Source: Hypericibacter sp963696655
GTDB taxonomy: Bacteria > Pseudomonadota > Alphaproteobacteria > Dongiales > Dongiaceae
Reading direction: 5' to 3'
Length of the DNA: 64,000 nt
Assembly (NCBI GenBank): GCA_963696655.1
Contig: CAVOLB010000097.1
Location: 1 to 64,000 of the forward strand
A model generated the notes under the pieces. That model had not been told where the DNA came from. It saw only the letters and a list, made by a program, of their open reading frames with translations, and searched no databases. Shown here one piece after another: positions 28,885 through 37,924 of the stretch; the first letter of the stretch is position 1; every line of letters starts with the position of its first letter. The position numbers were made by a program, and so were the translations under genes.

Positions 28885-29708
28885 GCGGAGCGCCGTCGCA
28901 GCAGGGTCTGCTCGACCAGCACGGGCAGGGTCAGCACCAGGACCAGCAGCGTCGCAAGCGCGTCAGCGAGCTGCGGGTCCGAGAAGACGTCGCCGGCGGC
29001 GAGCTCGCCGATGCGCAATGTCACGAGGTTGGCGTTGCCGCCGACGAGCGCGAAGGCCGTCGCATAGGTTCCCATCGCGTTCGCGAAGAGCAGAATGAAG
29101 CTGCCGATCAGGCTCGGCGCCAGGACCGGGAGGCCGATTCGCCACCAGAAGGCGAACCTCGATGCGCCGACCAACGCCGCCAACTCCTCGATCTCGGGCG
29201 TCAGGGCGCCCAGGCTCGGGAACAGCAACAATACCGCGAGCTGCACTTGCAGATAGGCGTAGACCAGCACCAGGCCACCGGTCGAATAGATGTTGAACTG
29301 GTCGATCAGGCCGGCCTTGGCCAGCAGCAGGGTGAACGAGCCACTGATGCCGAACATGATGATGAAGGCAAAGGCCAGCGGAAAACCGGTAAAATTGGAG
29401 CCGATATTGGCGTAGGTGAGCACTGCTTGTTGCAGCCAGCCCGGCATCCTGCGCAGCAGATTGGCGATCGGCAGAGCGAGACCGATCCCGATCGCGGATG
29501 TCGCCATTGAAATGATGCAGCTGGTCCGGAACGCGTTGCGGTGAAAGGCGCTGGAGAGAATTTCCACATAGTGGCCCAGCGTCGGACCATCGTCGCTCTG
29601 GAAGCTGTTCCAGGCGACCGCGAGCAGGGGTGCGATCTCGAAGCACAGCAAAACAAGCAGCAAGGGCATCGCGAAGAGGATGGCGAGGAGACGCGTCTTG
29701 CTGTTCAT
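28881..29708 (-). CDS. ABC transporter permease (PotB/PhnU-like)
   Basis: This 275-residue membrane protein starts with a hydrophobic segment (LLAILFAMPLLLVLLCFEIAPLLAVAW) and has about six segments in all. Its EAA loop is ELAALVGASRFAFWWRIGLPVLAPSLIG. It overlaps the second permease by four bases and lies 83 bases after the binding-protein gene. Together these form a complete importer. Confidence 0.92.
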   Translation of the reverse strand: MNSKTRLLAILFAMPLLLVLLCFEIAPLLAVAWNSFQSDDGPTLGHYVEILSSAFHRNAFRTSCIISMATSAIGIGLALPIANLLRRMPGWLQQAVLTYANIGSNFTGFPLAFAFIIMFGISGSFTLLLAKAGLIDQFNIYSTGGLVLVYAYLQVQLAVLLLFPSLGALTPEIEELAALVGASRFAFWWRIGLPVLAPSLIGSFILLFANAMGTYATAFALVGGNANLVTLRIGELAAGDVFSDPQLADALATLLVLVLTLPVLVEQTLLRRRSA

Positions 29709-29791
29709 CGCTACGGGGCCGATCGACAGGATTGTCCGAGAGCGACGGGATCACGCCGCGACAGGCGGCGTGATCCCGGTCGCGTTCCGGA

Positions 29792-30844
29792 TCAAAGCTT
29801 CGAAGCGACCCTTTCCTGCCACGACTTGGCGAGAATCTTCGCGGCGTCGGGCCAGATTTCCGCCTGGATCGGCCGTGCCTTTGCATACTGGGCGGCCGGG
29901 AGCACCTTGGCGGCAACATCGGCAGGCAGGGTGATGTGGTCGATGCGGATCGGCCGCGCATACCCGTTGGCGAAGGCGATCTGCCCCTCGTCGCTGAAGG
30001 CGTATTCGCGCACCAGCTTGGCCAGTGCCGGGTGCTTCGCATAGGGATTGATCACCGTCGTATAGCCGCTGGTCACCGAGCCATCGGACGGGATCACGAC
30101 GTCCCATTTGTCGCGACCGACCGTGTCGCGCCAGGAAAGCGCGTTGAAGTCCCAGACGATGCCGACCTGGACCTCGCCCTTCTCCATCAGCGCCACATTG
30201 ACGTTGATCGGCAGCAGGCGCTTCTGCTCCGCGAGCTTCGCGAACAGATCGATCGCCGGCTGCAGATTCTCCTCGCCGCCGCCCCCCGCAACCGCAGCCG
30301 CCAGAACCGCCGCGTTCGCCTGGGCCGCCTTGCCGACCTCGCCGACCGACACCTTGTAGTCGCCCTTCAGCAGATCGGCGAAGCTCTTAGGCGGATTTTT
30401 GACGTCCTTGCTGATCAGGAGGGCGATCGTTCCCGTGTAGTCGAGAGCCCAATGACCATCCTTGTCCTTGGCCCAGTTCGGGATCTGGTCCCAGGTCGAG
30501 GGCTTATAGGCGACCGAAAGGCCGCGCTTGATGGCGATCGGGCCGAATTCCAGGCCGATCTCGCCGATATCGGCGGAGGCGTTGCTCTTCTCGGCCTCGA
30601 ATTTGGCCAACTCTTCGGCGCTCGACATATCGGTGTCGGCATGCGTCACGCCGTATTTCGCCTGGATGACCTTCCACAGCCCGCCCCAATTCGCCCAGTC
30701 GTCGGGCATGCCGATGCTGACGATTTGGCCTTCGGCCTTGGCCTGGGTTTCGAGTTCTGCGATCGATTGTTCGCCGGCACTGGCGGCGCCGAAGGCCAGG
30801 CCGAACATCAGCAACCCAGCCATTGTCCCGATTCTGAAAGACAT
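29792..30844 (-). CDS. ABC transporter periplasmic substrate-binding protein
   Basis: This 350-residue protein has a signal peptide (MSFRIGTMAGLLMFGLAFGAASA, residues 1-23) and a type II periplasmic-binding fold similar to PotD or AfuA. Recognisable parts are AKAEGQIVSIGMPDDWANWGG near 35 and DIGEIGLEFGPIAIKRGL near 96. It is first in a four-gene importer operon, preceded by GAAGGGAA seven bases before the ATG. The ligand is unknown; the convergent phosphodiesterase is a weak hint of an organophosphorus compound. Confidence 0.9.
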   Translation of the reverse strand: MSFRIGTMAGLLMFGLAFGAASAGEQSIAELETQAKAEGQIVSIGMPDDWANWGGLWKVIQAKYGVTHADTDMSSAEELAKFEAEKSNASADIGEIGLEFGPIAIKRGLSVAYKPSTWDQIPNWAKDKDGHWALDYTGTIALLISKDVKNPPKSFADLLKGDYKVSVGEVGKAAQANAAVLAAAVAGGGGEENLQPAIDLFAKLAEQKRLLPINVNVALMEKGEVQVGIVWDFNALSWRDTVGRDKWDVVIPSDGSVTSGYTTVINPYAKHPALAKLVREYAFSDEGQIAFANGYARPIRIDHITLPADVAAKVLPAAQYAKARPIQAEIWPDAAKILAKSWQERVASKL

Positions 30845-31001
30845 GCAATTCCCTTCACGTCAGAGGGTTAATAAGGGCCGCTACGTTATCCGCGGGATGT
30901 GCAGGTTTTCTGGTGGTCTGATGACAGTTCGGCGGGGAAGGCACCGGCAGATCGGTTAGGCTAAGCTGCGAGCGCCACCGCATGACCTTCGGAGCATCAC
31001 C

Positions 31002-32201
31002 TTGTCGGCCCTGTCAGCAGCAATGAACGAAATGGAGGGCGCCGCCCTCGAACGGGTGATCGGCCCGGTCGAGACCGCGCGCGGGCTTCCCAACGCCGCC
31101 TATATCGACCCGGCCGTCTTCGCCGCCGAGCGCGAGCGCGTCTTCGCCCGCAACTGGGCCTGCATCGGCTTCGCCAAGGACATTCCGCAAACCGGCGACC
31201 TCAAGCCGATCGAGCTGTTCGGCCGGCCGATGCTCATGGTGCGCGGCGCCCAGGGCGAGGTGCGGGTGTTCGAGAATGTCTGCCGCCATCGCGGCATGAC
31301 GCTGGTCGGCGAGGCGCGCCACTGCAACGGGCTGATCCGCTGCCCCTATCATTCCTGGAGCTACGATCTCCAGGGCGCCTTGAAGGCGACGCCCCATGTC
31401 GGCGGCATGGGCCAGAACAGCCATCCCGAGGTGAAGCGCGAGGAGCTCGGCCTCTTTGCGCTGCGCTCGCAGGTCTGGATGGACATGGTCTTCGTCAATC
31501 TCTCAGGCGCAGCGGCGCCCTTCGAGGATTACATCCGCAAGCTCGACCGGCGCTGGCAGGAGTTCAGCAGCAAGCCGCTCCATCATGGCGGCGCGGATTC
31601 CTCCTCGAGCTTCGACCTGCGCACCAACTGGAAGCTCGCCGTCGAAAACTACTGCGAGAGCTATCACCTGCCCTGGGTGCATCCGGACCTCAACAGCTAT
31701 TCGCGGCTCGACGACCATTACAGCATCGTCGAGCCCGGTGCCTTCTCCGGCCAGGGATCGCTGGTCTATAACCCGCAGCTCGGCGCCCATGGCGAGCGCT
31801 TCGCGCCCTTCGGGGATCTGTCGAGGCAATGGGAGACCGGTGCCGAATATGCCTCGCTGTTCCCCAATGTGCTGCTCGGCGTGCACAAGGATCATGTCTT
31901 CGCGCTGATGCTGGAGCCGGTGGCGCCCGACCGCACCATCGAGCATCTCGAGATCTATTACGCGACGCCCGAGATGGCGGCCGCCGACATGGCGGAGATG
32001 CGCGCCCGGAACCTCGCCATGTGGCGCAAGGTGTTCCTCGAGGATGTCTTCGTCGTCGAGGGCATGCAGCGGGGCCGCCATGCCGCCGGCTTCGATGGCG
32101 GCAAGTTCTCGCCGGTCATGGACGTGCCGACCCATTGCTTCCATGAATGGGTGGCCCGCCAGCTGCTGGCGCCGGCGGACGGACGGCAGGCCGCGCTCTA
32201 G
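31002..32201 (+). CDS. Rieske-type aromatic ring-hydroxylating oxygenase, alpha subunit
   Basis: This 399-residue protein has the Rieske [2Fe-2S] motif CRHRGMTLVGE with CPYHSWSYDLQG (near residues 93-128). The mononuclear-iron motif NWKLAVENYCESYHLPWVHPDL lies near 210-231. It should hydroxylate or demethylate an organic substrate with a separate reductase, which is not encoded nearby. The family includes glycine-betaine and carnitine demethylases as well as aromatic dioxygenases; sequence alone does not decide. TTG at 31002 opens the frame, and ATG codons at 31023 and 31032 are alternatives. It is divergent from the ABC importer. Confidence 0.9.
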   Translation: MSALSAAMNEMEGAALERVIGPVETARGLPNAAYIDPAVFAAERERVFARNWACIGFAKDIPQTGDLKPIELFGRPMLMVRGAQGEVRVFENVCRHRGMTLVGEARHCNGLIRCPYHSWSYDLQGALKATPHVGGMGQNSHPEVKREELGLFALRSQVWMDMVFVNLSGAAAPFEDYIRKLDRRWQEFSSKPLHHGGADSSSSFDLRTNWKLAVENYCESYHLPWVHPDLNSYSRLDDHYSIVEPGAFSGQGSLVYNPQLGAHGERFAPFGDLSRQWETGAEYASLFPNVLLGVHKDHVFALMLEPVAPDRTIEHLEIYYATPEMAAADMAEMRARNLAMWRKVFLEDVFVVEGMQRGRHAAGFDGGKFSPVMDVPTHCFHEWVARQLLAPADGRQAAL

Positions 32202-32370
32202 ATCGATCCCGGCCGGGACGTTCCCGGATTTCTGAACCAATCCCTGGACTTGGCTTCCTGGCGGCGGCCGGGCGCCGGCGGGCGCGACCCACTGCCGGCT
32301 TGCTCCCGGGGGCCAATCGGGCTATGCACGCCCGGCCCTTTTTCCAGCCGAAAGCCCCGGATTCCGCCCC

Positions 32371-33543
32371 GTGCAAGCCTCCGCCGAAAACGCGCTGCTG
32401 CCGACCGGCCTCAGCGACCTGCTGCCGCCCGATGCCGCCTTCGAGGCGGCGGTCGTGGATCGGCTCACGGCGCTGTTCGCGTCGCAAGGCTATGAGCGCA
32501 TCAAGCCGCCGCTGATCGAGTTCGAGACCAGCCTCCTGGCCGGTGCCGGCGCCGCCATGGCCGAGCATACCTTCCGCCTCATGGATCCGATCTCGCATCG
32601 GATGATGGGCCTGCGCGCCGACATGACGCCGCAAGTGGCCCGCATCGCCGCGACCCGTCTGAAGAACTCGCCGCGGCCCTTGCGCCTCTCCTATGCGGGC
32701 CAGGTGCTGCGGGTGAAGGGCACCGAGCTCAAGCCCGCGCGCCAGCTGGGCCAGGTCGGCATCGAGCTGATCGGCGCCGAGGGGCCGGCGGCCGACGCCG
32801 AGGTGATCCTGCTCGCGGCCGAGACGCTCTCGGCCCTGGGCCTCGAAGGCCTCACCATCGATCTCAATCTGCCGACCCTGGTGCCGGCCGCGGCCCAGGC
32901 GCTGGGCTTCCGCAAGACCGCGATCAAATCGCTGGTCCAGGCGCTCGACCGCAAGGATGCGGCCGCGGTCGCCGGCCATGCGGGACGCCATGCGGTGCTG
33001 TTCCAGAGGTTGATCGGGGCGGCGGGCCCGGCCCGGCGCGCGCTGGCGGCGCTGCAGCGCCTCGATCTGCCGCCGGAAGCCGCCGAGGAACGCCGCCGGC
33101 TGGGCGAGGTGGTGGCGCATGTGTTCCGCGCGCTGCCGAGGCTCCATCTCACCATCGATCCGGCCGAGCATCGCGGCTTCGAATATTACAACGGCGTCGG
33201 CTTCAGCCTGTTCGCGCGCGGCGCCCGCAACGAGCTCGGCCGCGGCGGACGCTATGTCAGCGGCGAGGGAGAACCCTCGACCGGCTTCAGCCTCTACCTC
33301 GACAGCCTGATCCAGGCGCTGCCGGCCCCGGTCGCGGCGCGGCGGATCCTGCTGCCGCTCGGCACCGCGCGCGGGGCGGCCGCCAAGCTGCGCCGCGAGG
33401 GCTGGATCACGATCGGTGCATTGCACGCCACAGCGGATATGATGGACGAGGCGCACCGCCTCCATTGCAGCCATGTCTGGCAGGGGGGCCGGGCGCGGTC
33501 CGTCGCCAAGACCAGTCCGCGCCGGCGCAAGACCAAAGCGTAG
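32371..33543 (+). CDS. hisZ: ATP phosphoribosyltransferase regulatory subunit HisZ
   Basis: This 390-residue protein is a class II histidyl-tRNA-synthetase paralogue. It opens LLPTGLSDLLPPDAAFEA and carries FRLMDPISHRMMGLRADMTPQVARIA, ELKPARQLGQVGIELIG and HRGFEYYNGVGFSLFARG. It lacks the C-terminal anticodon-binding domain, which points to HisZ rather than HisS. HisZ activates short-form HisG in histidine biosynthesis. A GTG start at 32371 fits the family N-terminus. It is immediately followed by purA, a pairing known in alphaproteobacteria. Confidence 0.93.
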   Translation: MQASAENALLPTGLSDLLPPDAAFEAAVVDRLTALFASQGYERIKPPLIEFETSLLAGAGAAMAEHTFRLMDPISHRMMGLRADMTPQVARIAATRLKNSPRPLRLSYAGQVLRVKGTELKPARQLGQVGIELIGAEGPAADAEVILLAAETLSALGLEGLTIDLNLPTLVPAAAQALGFRKTAIKSLVQALDRKDAAAVAGHAGRHAVLFQRLIGAAGPARRALAALQRLDLPPEAAEERRRLGEVVAHVFRALPRLHLTIDPAEHRGFEYYNGVGFSLFARGARNELGRGGRYVSGEGEPSTGFSLYLDSLIQALPAPVAARRILLPLGTARGAAAKLRREGWITIGALHATADMMDEAHRLHCSHVWQGGRARSVAKTSPRRRKTKA

Positions 33544-33591
33544 CTTTTCGTAAAATCTCCGCCGAACCAACGAGACCAAGAGGGTTGAAGC

Positions 33592-34881
33592 ATGGCCAAT
33601 GTCGCCGTCATCGGCGCCCAGTGGGGCGACGAGGGGAAAGGCAAGATCGTCGACTGGCTCTCCGAGCGCGCCGACGTCGTGGTCCGTTTCCAGGGCGGCC
33701 ATAATGCCGGCCATACCCTCGTCATCGGCAACCAGACCTACAAGCTCTCGCTGCTGCCTTCGGGCGTGGTGCGCGGCAAGCAGTCGATCATCGGCAATGG
33801 CGTGGTGGTCGATCCCTGGGCGCTGCTCAAGGAGATCGAGACCATCAAGGGGCAGGGCGTGACCGTCGGTCCGGACGTGCTGAAGCTGGCCGAGAACGCG
33901 CCCTTGATCCTGCCGCTGCATGGCCAGCTCGACCGGCTGCGCGAGGAAATGCGGGGCTCGGCCAAGATCGGCACCACGGGTCGCGGCATCGGCCCGGCCT
34001 ATGAGGACAAGGTGGCGCGGCGCGCGATCCGCGTCTGCGATCTGCTCGATCCCGCGACGCTCGGCGAGCGGGTCGACGATCTGCTGCTGCACCACAATGC
34101 GCTGCTGCGCGGCATGGGCGCGCCCGAGGTCGATCGTGACGTGCTGCTGGGGCAGCTCAACGAGATCGCGCCCAAGGTGGCGCCCTTCGTCACCAGCGTC
34201 TGGCAATGCCTGGATGCCGCGCGCCGGCGCGGCGACCGCATCCTGTTCGAGGGCGCGCAAGGCTCCATGCTCGACATCGACCACGGCACCTATCCTTACG
34301 TGACCTCGTCGAACACGGTGGCGGCGCAGGCCTCGGTCGGCTCGGGCGTCGGCGTCGGCGCCGTCTCCTATGTGCTCGGCATCACCAAGGCCTATACGAC
34401 GCGCGTCGGCTCGGGGCCGTTCCCGACCGAGCTCACCGACGAGACCGGCGAATTGCTGGGCTCGCGCGGCAAGGAGTTCGGCGTGGTGACGGGGCGCAAG
34501 CGGCGCTGCGGCTGGTTCGACGCGGTGATGGTGCGCCAGGCCGTCAAGGTCGGCGGCATCGACGGCATCGCGCTCACCAAGCTCGACGTGCTGGACGGGC
34601 TGCCGGAGCTCAAAGTCTGCGTCGGCTACAATCTCGACGGCCAGCGCCTCGACCATCTCCCGGCGGGCACGGCCGCGCAGGCGCGCGTGCAGCCGATCTA
34701 CAAGACCATGGAAGGCTGGTCGGAATCGACCCGCGGCGCCCGCTCCTGGGCGCAGCTCCCCGCGACCGCGATCAAATATATCCGGCGCATCGAGGAGCTG
34801 ATCGAGGCCCCGGTGGCGCTCCTCTCCACCAGCCCCGAGCGCGACGACACCATCCTGGTGCGCAATCCGTTCGCGGATTGA
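33592..34881 (+). CDS. purA: Adenylosuccinate synthetase
   Basis: This 429-residue GTP-dependent ligase makes adenylosuccinate from IMP and aspartate. It carries the P-loop GAQWGDEGKGKIVDWL at residues 7-22, GGHNAGHTLVI near 38, GTTGRGIGPAYEDK near 126 and TRVGSGPFPTEL near 270. Full family length. It is 48 bases downstream of hisZ, so both probably share a transcript. AAGAGGGTTGAAGC precedes the ATG. Confidence 0.97.
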   Translation: MANVAVIGAQWGDEGKGKIVDWLSERADVVVRFQGGHNAGHTLVIGNQTYKLSLLPSGVVRGKQSIIGNGVVVDPWALLKEIETIKGQGVTVGPDVLKLAENAPLILPLHGQLDRLREEMRGSAKIGTTGRGIGPAYEDKVARRAIRVCDLLDPATLGERVDDLLLHHNALLRGMGAPEVDRDVLLGQLNEIAPKVAPFVTSVWQCLDAARRRGDRILFEGAQGSMLDIDHGTYPYVTSSNTVAAQASVGSGVGVGAVSYVLGITKAYTTRVGSGPFPTELTDETGELLGSRGKEFGVVTGRKRRCGWFDAVMVRQAVKVGGIDGIALTKLDVLDGLPELKVCVGYNLDGQRLDHLPAGTAAQARVQPIYKTMEGWSESTRGARSWAQLPATAIKYIRRIEELIEAPVALLSTSPERDDTILVRNPFAD

Positions 34882-34914
34882 AGCAGTCATCTCTCCCCTG
34901 CTCGCCAGTATTTC

Positions 34915-35095
34915 CTTCCTCTCCTCCTCCTGTCTTCAGGAGGGGGAGAGGGTAGGGTGAGGGGGAGCGGTTCAGCGGCGATGATGCGTCAGGATGAGAC
35001 GCGTATCGGCTTTTTCTCGTGCATTCTTCGACACCCCCTCATTCTGTCCTCTCACGCACTTCGTGGGTGAAGAGGAAAGAAGCTTCGTCGGCGCA
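34915..35095. repeat. Left copy of a ~180-bp direct repeat with palindromic ends
   Basis: This segment and 35640-35812 share the same order of blocks: a C/T-rich stretch, TTCAGGAGGGGGAG, GAGCGGTTCAGC, a GACGAGACGCGTATCG-like core, GCATTCTTC then ACACCCCC, and a CCTCTC...GTGGGTG hairpin. The copies are diverged. They flank the single gene at 35110-35517. Confidence 0.75.
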
Positions 35096-35109
35096 GCGGG
35101 GGCCAGCTC

Positions 35110-35517
35110 CTAACTCGCGGTTTCTCGTAGCTTCTGAATTTCCGGCGCCTTTAGCAGGATTTTCTTGAGCGTCGCGAAGAGGGCCTCTACTGCTTGATCG
35201 CTCGTATCCTTACCGAAGGCGCGGGCCAACAGGCCCCCTTCGACGAAAGCGAACACACCCCAGTGATCCTGCTCATCGTCGATGCTCGCACAGGCGACAT
35301 ATAGCCTGTGGGGTTTGGACTCGATGGGAACACACCAACCGAAATCCTCGGCGACGATCTTTCCAGCGGCCGTACCCTGCGCACAAAGTTGCCGTGCGAT
35401 CCAACTCGCGAGCGCCTTGCCAAAGATTCCAGGATTCGTGTGTTCGTCTTCACCGGGCTCGACGGTGAATGCGGAGGAAGTGAGCTCCAGGAGTGGGCTC
35501 TGCTTCATGGTAACCAT
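35110..35517 (-). CDS. Hypothetical protein flanked by direct repeats
   Basis: This 135-residue protein has no domain I recognise. It contains IFGKALASWIARQLCAQG, then a stretch with beta character (HRLYVACASIDDEQDHWGVFAFVEGG) and a C-terminal helix (VEALFATLKKILLKAPEIQKLRE), so it is probably a small soluble alpha/beta protein. Its base composition is less GC-rich than its neighbours and it is enclosed by a direct repeat, both suggesting acquisition. The ATG at 35517 is followed by a second at 35508. Function unknown. Confidence 0.7.
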   Translation of the reverse strand: MVTMKQSPLLELTSSAFTVEPGEDEHTNPGIFGKALASWIARQLCAQGTAAGKIVAEDFGWCVPIESKPHRLYVACASIDDEQDHWGVFAFVEGGLLARAFGKDTSDQAVEALFATLKKILLKAPEIQKLRETAS

Positions 35518-35639
35518 CCACGAACGGTGCAGGGATCGAGGGTCAGCGTCATCCGGGAGTTTAGACTTACTAAGGTTACCAATTTTACCAGTTGATTCGC
35601 TGGCCGTGAGGAAAGCTAGTTAATGCTCGCTGAATCTCT

Positions 35640-35812
35640 CTTTCTTCTCCTTTTCCTGCCTTCAGGAGGGGGAGGGGGAGCGGTTCAGCAGCGATGGTGC
35701 GTTAGGACGAGACGCGTATCGACTCTCTCTCTCTCTCGCATTCTTCAACACCCCCCTCACCCTACCCTCTCCCCCCACTGCGTGGGTGGAGAGGGAAGAT
35801 TGGCTTGAAGCA
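35640..35812. repeat. Right copy of the ~180-bp direct repeat
   Basis: This is the partner of the repeat at 34915-35095, in the same orientation. It shares GAGCGGTTCAGC, the GAGACGCGTATCGACT-like core and the terminal CCCTCTCCCC hairpin. It includes a short CT-dinucleotide run (CTCTCTCTCTCT) at about 35723-35736 that differs between copies. Confidence 0.75.
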
Positions 35813-35826
35813 CTGCGCACATGAAA

Positions 35827-35861
35827 AGAAAAAGGGCCTCGTCCCTTTCAGGACGAGGCCC
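35827..35861 (-). terminator. Rho-independent terminator after rpoH
   Basis: Perfect 11-base arms (GGGCCTCGTCC at 35834-35844 and GGACGAGGCCC at 35851-35861) enclose a six-base loop. On the minus strand they are followed by TTTTTCTTTTC. It begins 26 bases after the rpoH stop codon and matches its direction. Confidence 0.92.
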
Positions 35862-35886
35862 TCATGTCATTCGCGATCCGCTGGCG

Positions 35887-36771
35887 TCAATTCGCCAGGT
35901 TCTGCTCGATCGCGGCGTTCTTGATCGACTTCTGCAGCTTCTCGAAGGCGCGCACCTCGATCTGGCGCACGCGCTCGCGGCTGATGTTGTATTCCTTGCT
36001 CAGATCCTCGAGCGTGGTCGGCTCGTCCTTCAGCCGGCGCTCGGTCAGGATGTGGCGTTCGCGCTCGTTCAGGCCCTTCATCGCCGAGACCAGCAGCGCC
36101 TGGCGCTTGCCAAGCTCCTCGCTCTCGCCCAGGAGGGCTTCCTGGTTCTTCGACTCATCCTCGAGCCAGTCGATCCATTCGCCTTCGCTGTCGGCGCGCG
36201 GCGAGGCGTTGAGCGAGTGATCCGGGGCCGCGAGGCGCCGGTTCATCTGCACCACATCGTCCTCGGGCACGTCGAGCTGGGTCGCGATCTTGGTCACGGT
36301 CTCGGGAGCGAGATCGCCTTCCTCGATCGCCTTGAGCTGGCCCTTGATGCGCCGCAGGTTGAAGAACAGCTTCTTCTGCGCCGCGGTCGTGCCCATCTTC
36401 ACCAGCGACCAGGAATGCAGGATGTATTCCTGGATCGCGGCGCGGATCCACCACATGGCATAGGTCGCGAGACGGAAGCCGCGCTCCGGATCGAAGCGCT
36501 TGACCGCCTGCATCATCCCGACATTGCCCTCGGAGATGAGTTCGTTCACCGGCAGGCCATAGCCGCGATATCCCATCGCGATCTTGGCGACGAGGCGCAG
36601 ATGGCTCGTCACCAGCTTGTGCGCGGCCTCGGTGTCTTCATGCTCGCGCCAACGCTTGGCGAGCATGTATTCCTCGTCCGCTTCCAGCATCGGGAACTTG
36701 CGGATGTCCTGCAGGTAGCGGCTGAGATTGCCGTCCGACAGCGCTGGCAGCGATCGACTGAAACTGGCCAT
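35887..36771 (-). CDS. rpoH: RNA polymerase heat-shock sigma factor (sigma-32)
   Basis: This 294-residue sigma-70-family factor matches RpoH. Region 2 contains AHKLVTSHLRLVAKIAMGYRGYGLP and LISEGNVGMMQAVKRFDPERGFRLATYAMWWIRAAIQEYIL, with the RpoH box (QKKLFFNLRR) following. Region 4 ends with TLEDLSKEYNISRERVRQIEVRAFEKLQ. RpoH directs transcription of chaperone and protease genes. FtsH, whose gene in this window carries shifts, is the classical protease that degrades it. It is divergent from nothing close: rluD upstream reads in the same direction. Confidence 0.96.
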   Translation of the reverse strand: MASFSRSLPALSDGNLSRYLQDIRKFPMLEADEEYMLAKRWREHEDTEAAHKLVTSHLRLVAKIAMGYRGYGLPVNELISEGNVGMMQAVKRFDPERGFRLATYAMWWIRAAIQEYILHSWSLVKMGTTAAQKKLFFNLRRIKGQLKAIEEGDLAPETVTKIATQLDVPEDDVVQMNRRLAAPDHSLNASPRADSEGEWIDWLEDESKNQEALLGESEELGKRQALLVSAMKGLNERERHILTERRLKDEPTTLEDLSKEYNISRERVRQIEVRAFEKLQKSIKNAAIEQNLAN

Positions 36772-36922
36772 TTTGAAGTCCTCCTGACGCCCCTCGCGTA
36801 ACCCCTCTATTCCACGGATCGGAGTTTCCCGCAGAATTTTGGCACTTGTGAGGCACAGCTGCTAAATTTGGTCTCTCTCTTGGAATTTCAAGGGGTTACG
36901 GCCAAGTAACTATTCTTAACCA

Positions 36923-37900
36923 TTATATTGATTCTAAAGAAGAAATTAAAGCCAGCATATCCGGGGGAAGCGGGGACTCCCAGCGCAGGGCCTCGCCGGT
37001 GACCGGATGCTTGAATCCCAGCAGCCAGGCATGGAGCGCCTGGCGCTTGAAGCCGGCGACGACCGCCCGGACCTTGGGTGGCAAGGCGTTGAGCCGGGCC
37101 GGCGTGGCGCGTCCGTAAGTCGGGTCGCCCAGGAGGGGATGGCCGATCGAGGCGAGATGGACCCGGATCTGGTGGGTCCGGCCGGTGGCCAGCCGGCATT
37201 CCACCAGGCTCGCCAGCCGCCCGAAGCTCTTCAGCACCCGATAGCGCGTCAGGGCCGGTTTGCCGCCCCGCGCCAGCACCGTCATCTTTTTGCGGTGGAC
37301 CGGATGGCGGCCGATATTGCCTTCGATCTCGCCCGACTTCTTCGCCGGCACGCCCCAGACCACGGCCTGGTAGGCGCGCTCGATCTCGTGGGACGCGAAG
37401 TCGGCCGCGAGCTTGCGATGCGCGATGTCATGCTTGGCCGCGACCAGAAGCCCGCTCGTGTCCTTGTCGAGCCGATGGACGATGCCGGGCCGGCGCACGC
37501 CGCCGATGCCGGAGAGCGACGCGCCGCAATGGGCGATGAGCGCGTTCACCAGGGTGGCGCCCTCGTTGCCGGGGGCCGGATGCACCACCATGCCGGCGGG
37601 CTTGTCGATGACGATGAGCGCATCGTCCTCATAGCGCACGACCAGCGGGATGTCCTCGGCCAGCGGCTCGGGCGCGGTCGCGTCGGGGATCGAAATGACA
37701 AAGTTCTGCCCTGGTTTGACCCGCTGGGAGGGGTCGGATATGGTCCGCTCGCCCGACCGGACGCGGCCCTCTTCGATCAAGGATTTGAGGCGGCTGCGGG
37801 AAAGTTCGGGCAGCCGCGCGGCGAGCGCACGGTCGACCCGCTCGCCCTGCTGATCGGCCTCGATCGTCACCTCAAGGCAGCGTTCGTCTGCAGCTTCCAT
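36923..37900 (-). CDS. rluD: Pseudouridine synthase, RluD family
   Basis: This 325-residue protein has an N-terminal S4 RNA-binding domain (DRALAARLPELSRSRLKSLIEEGRV). The catalytic domain has the RluA/RluD signature RPGIVHRLDKDTSGLLVAAK, which includes the catalytic Asp. A further block, LATGRTHQIRVHLASIGHPLLGDPTYG, is conserved. It isomerises uridines in 23S rRNA. The frame is open further upstream, but the ATG at 37900 matches the family start and leaves a 24-base divergent gap to the next gene. Confidence 0.94.
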   Translation of the reverse strand: MEAADERCLEVTIEADQQGERVDRALAARLPELSRSRLKSLIEEGRVRSGERTISDPSQRVKPGQNFVISIPDATAPEPLAEDIPLVVRYEDDALIVIDKPAGMVVHPAPGNEGATLVNALIAHCGASLSGIGGVRRPGIVHRLDKDTSGLLVAAKHDIAHRKLAADFASHEIERAYQAVVWGVPAKKSGEIEGNIGRHPVHRKKMTVLARGGKPALTRYRVLKSFGRLASLVECRLATGRTHQIRVHLASIGHPLLGDPTYGRATPARLNALPPKVRAVVAGFKRQALHAWLLGFKHPVTGEALRWESPLPPDMLALISSLESI

Positions 37901-37924
37901 CGCTTTCGAGACTGGACCATATCC

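Noticed and set aside
32116..34890. 924-codon minus frame opposite hisZ and purA
   Set aside because: It spans two recognised genes in antisense and its composition (His, Arg, Asp, Gln) shows codon-shadow bias.
35723..35736. CT-dinucleotide run as a phase-variable repeat
   Set aside because: It lies in an intergenic repeat copy with no reading frame or promoter that it could switch.
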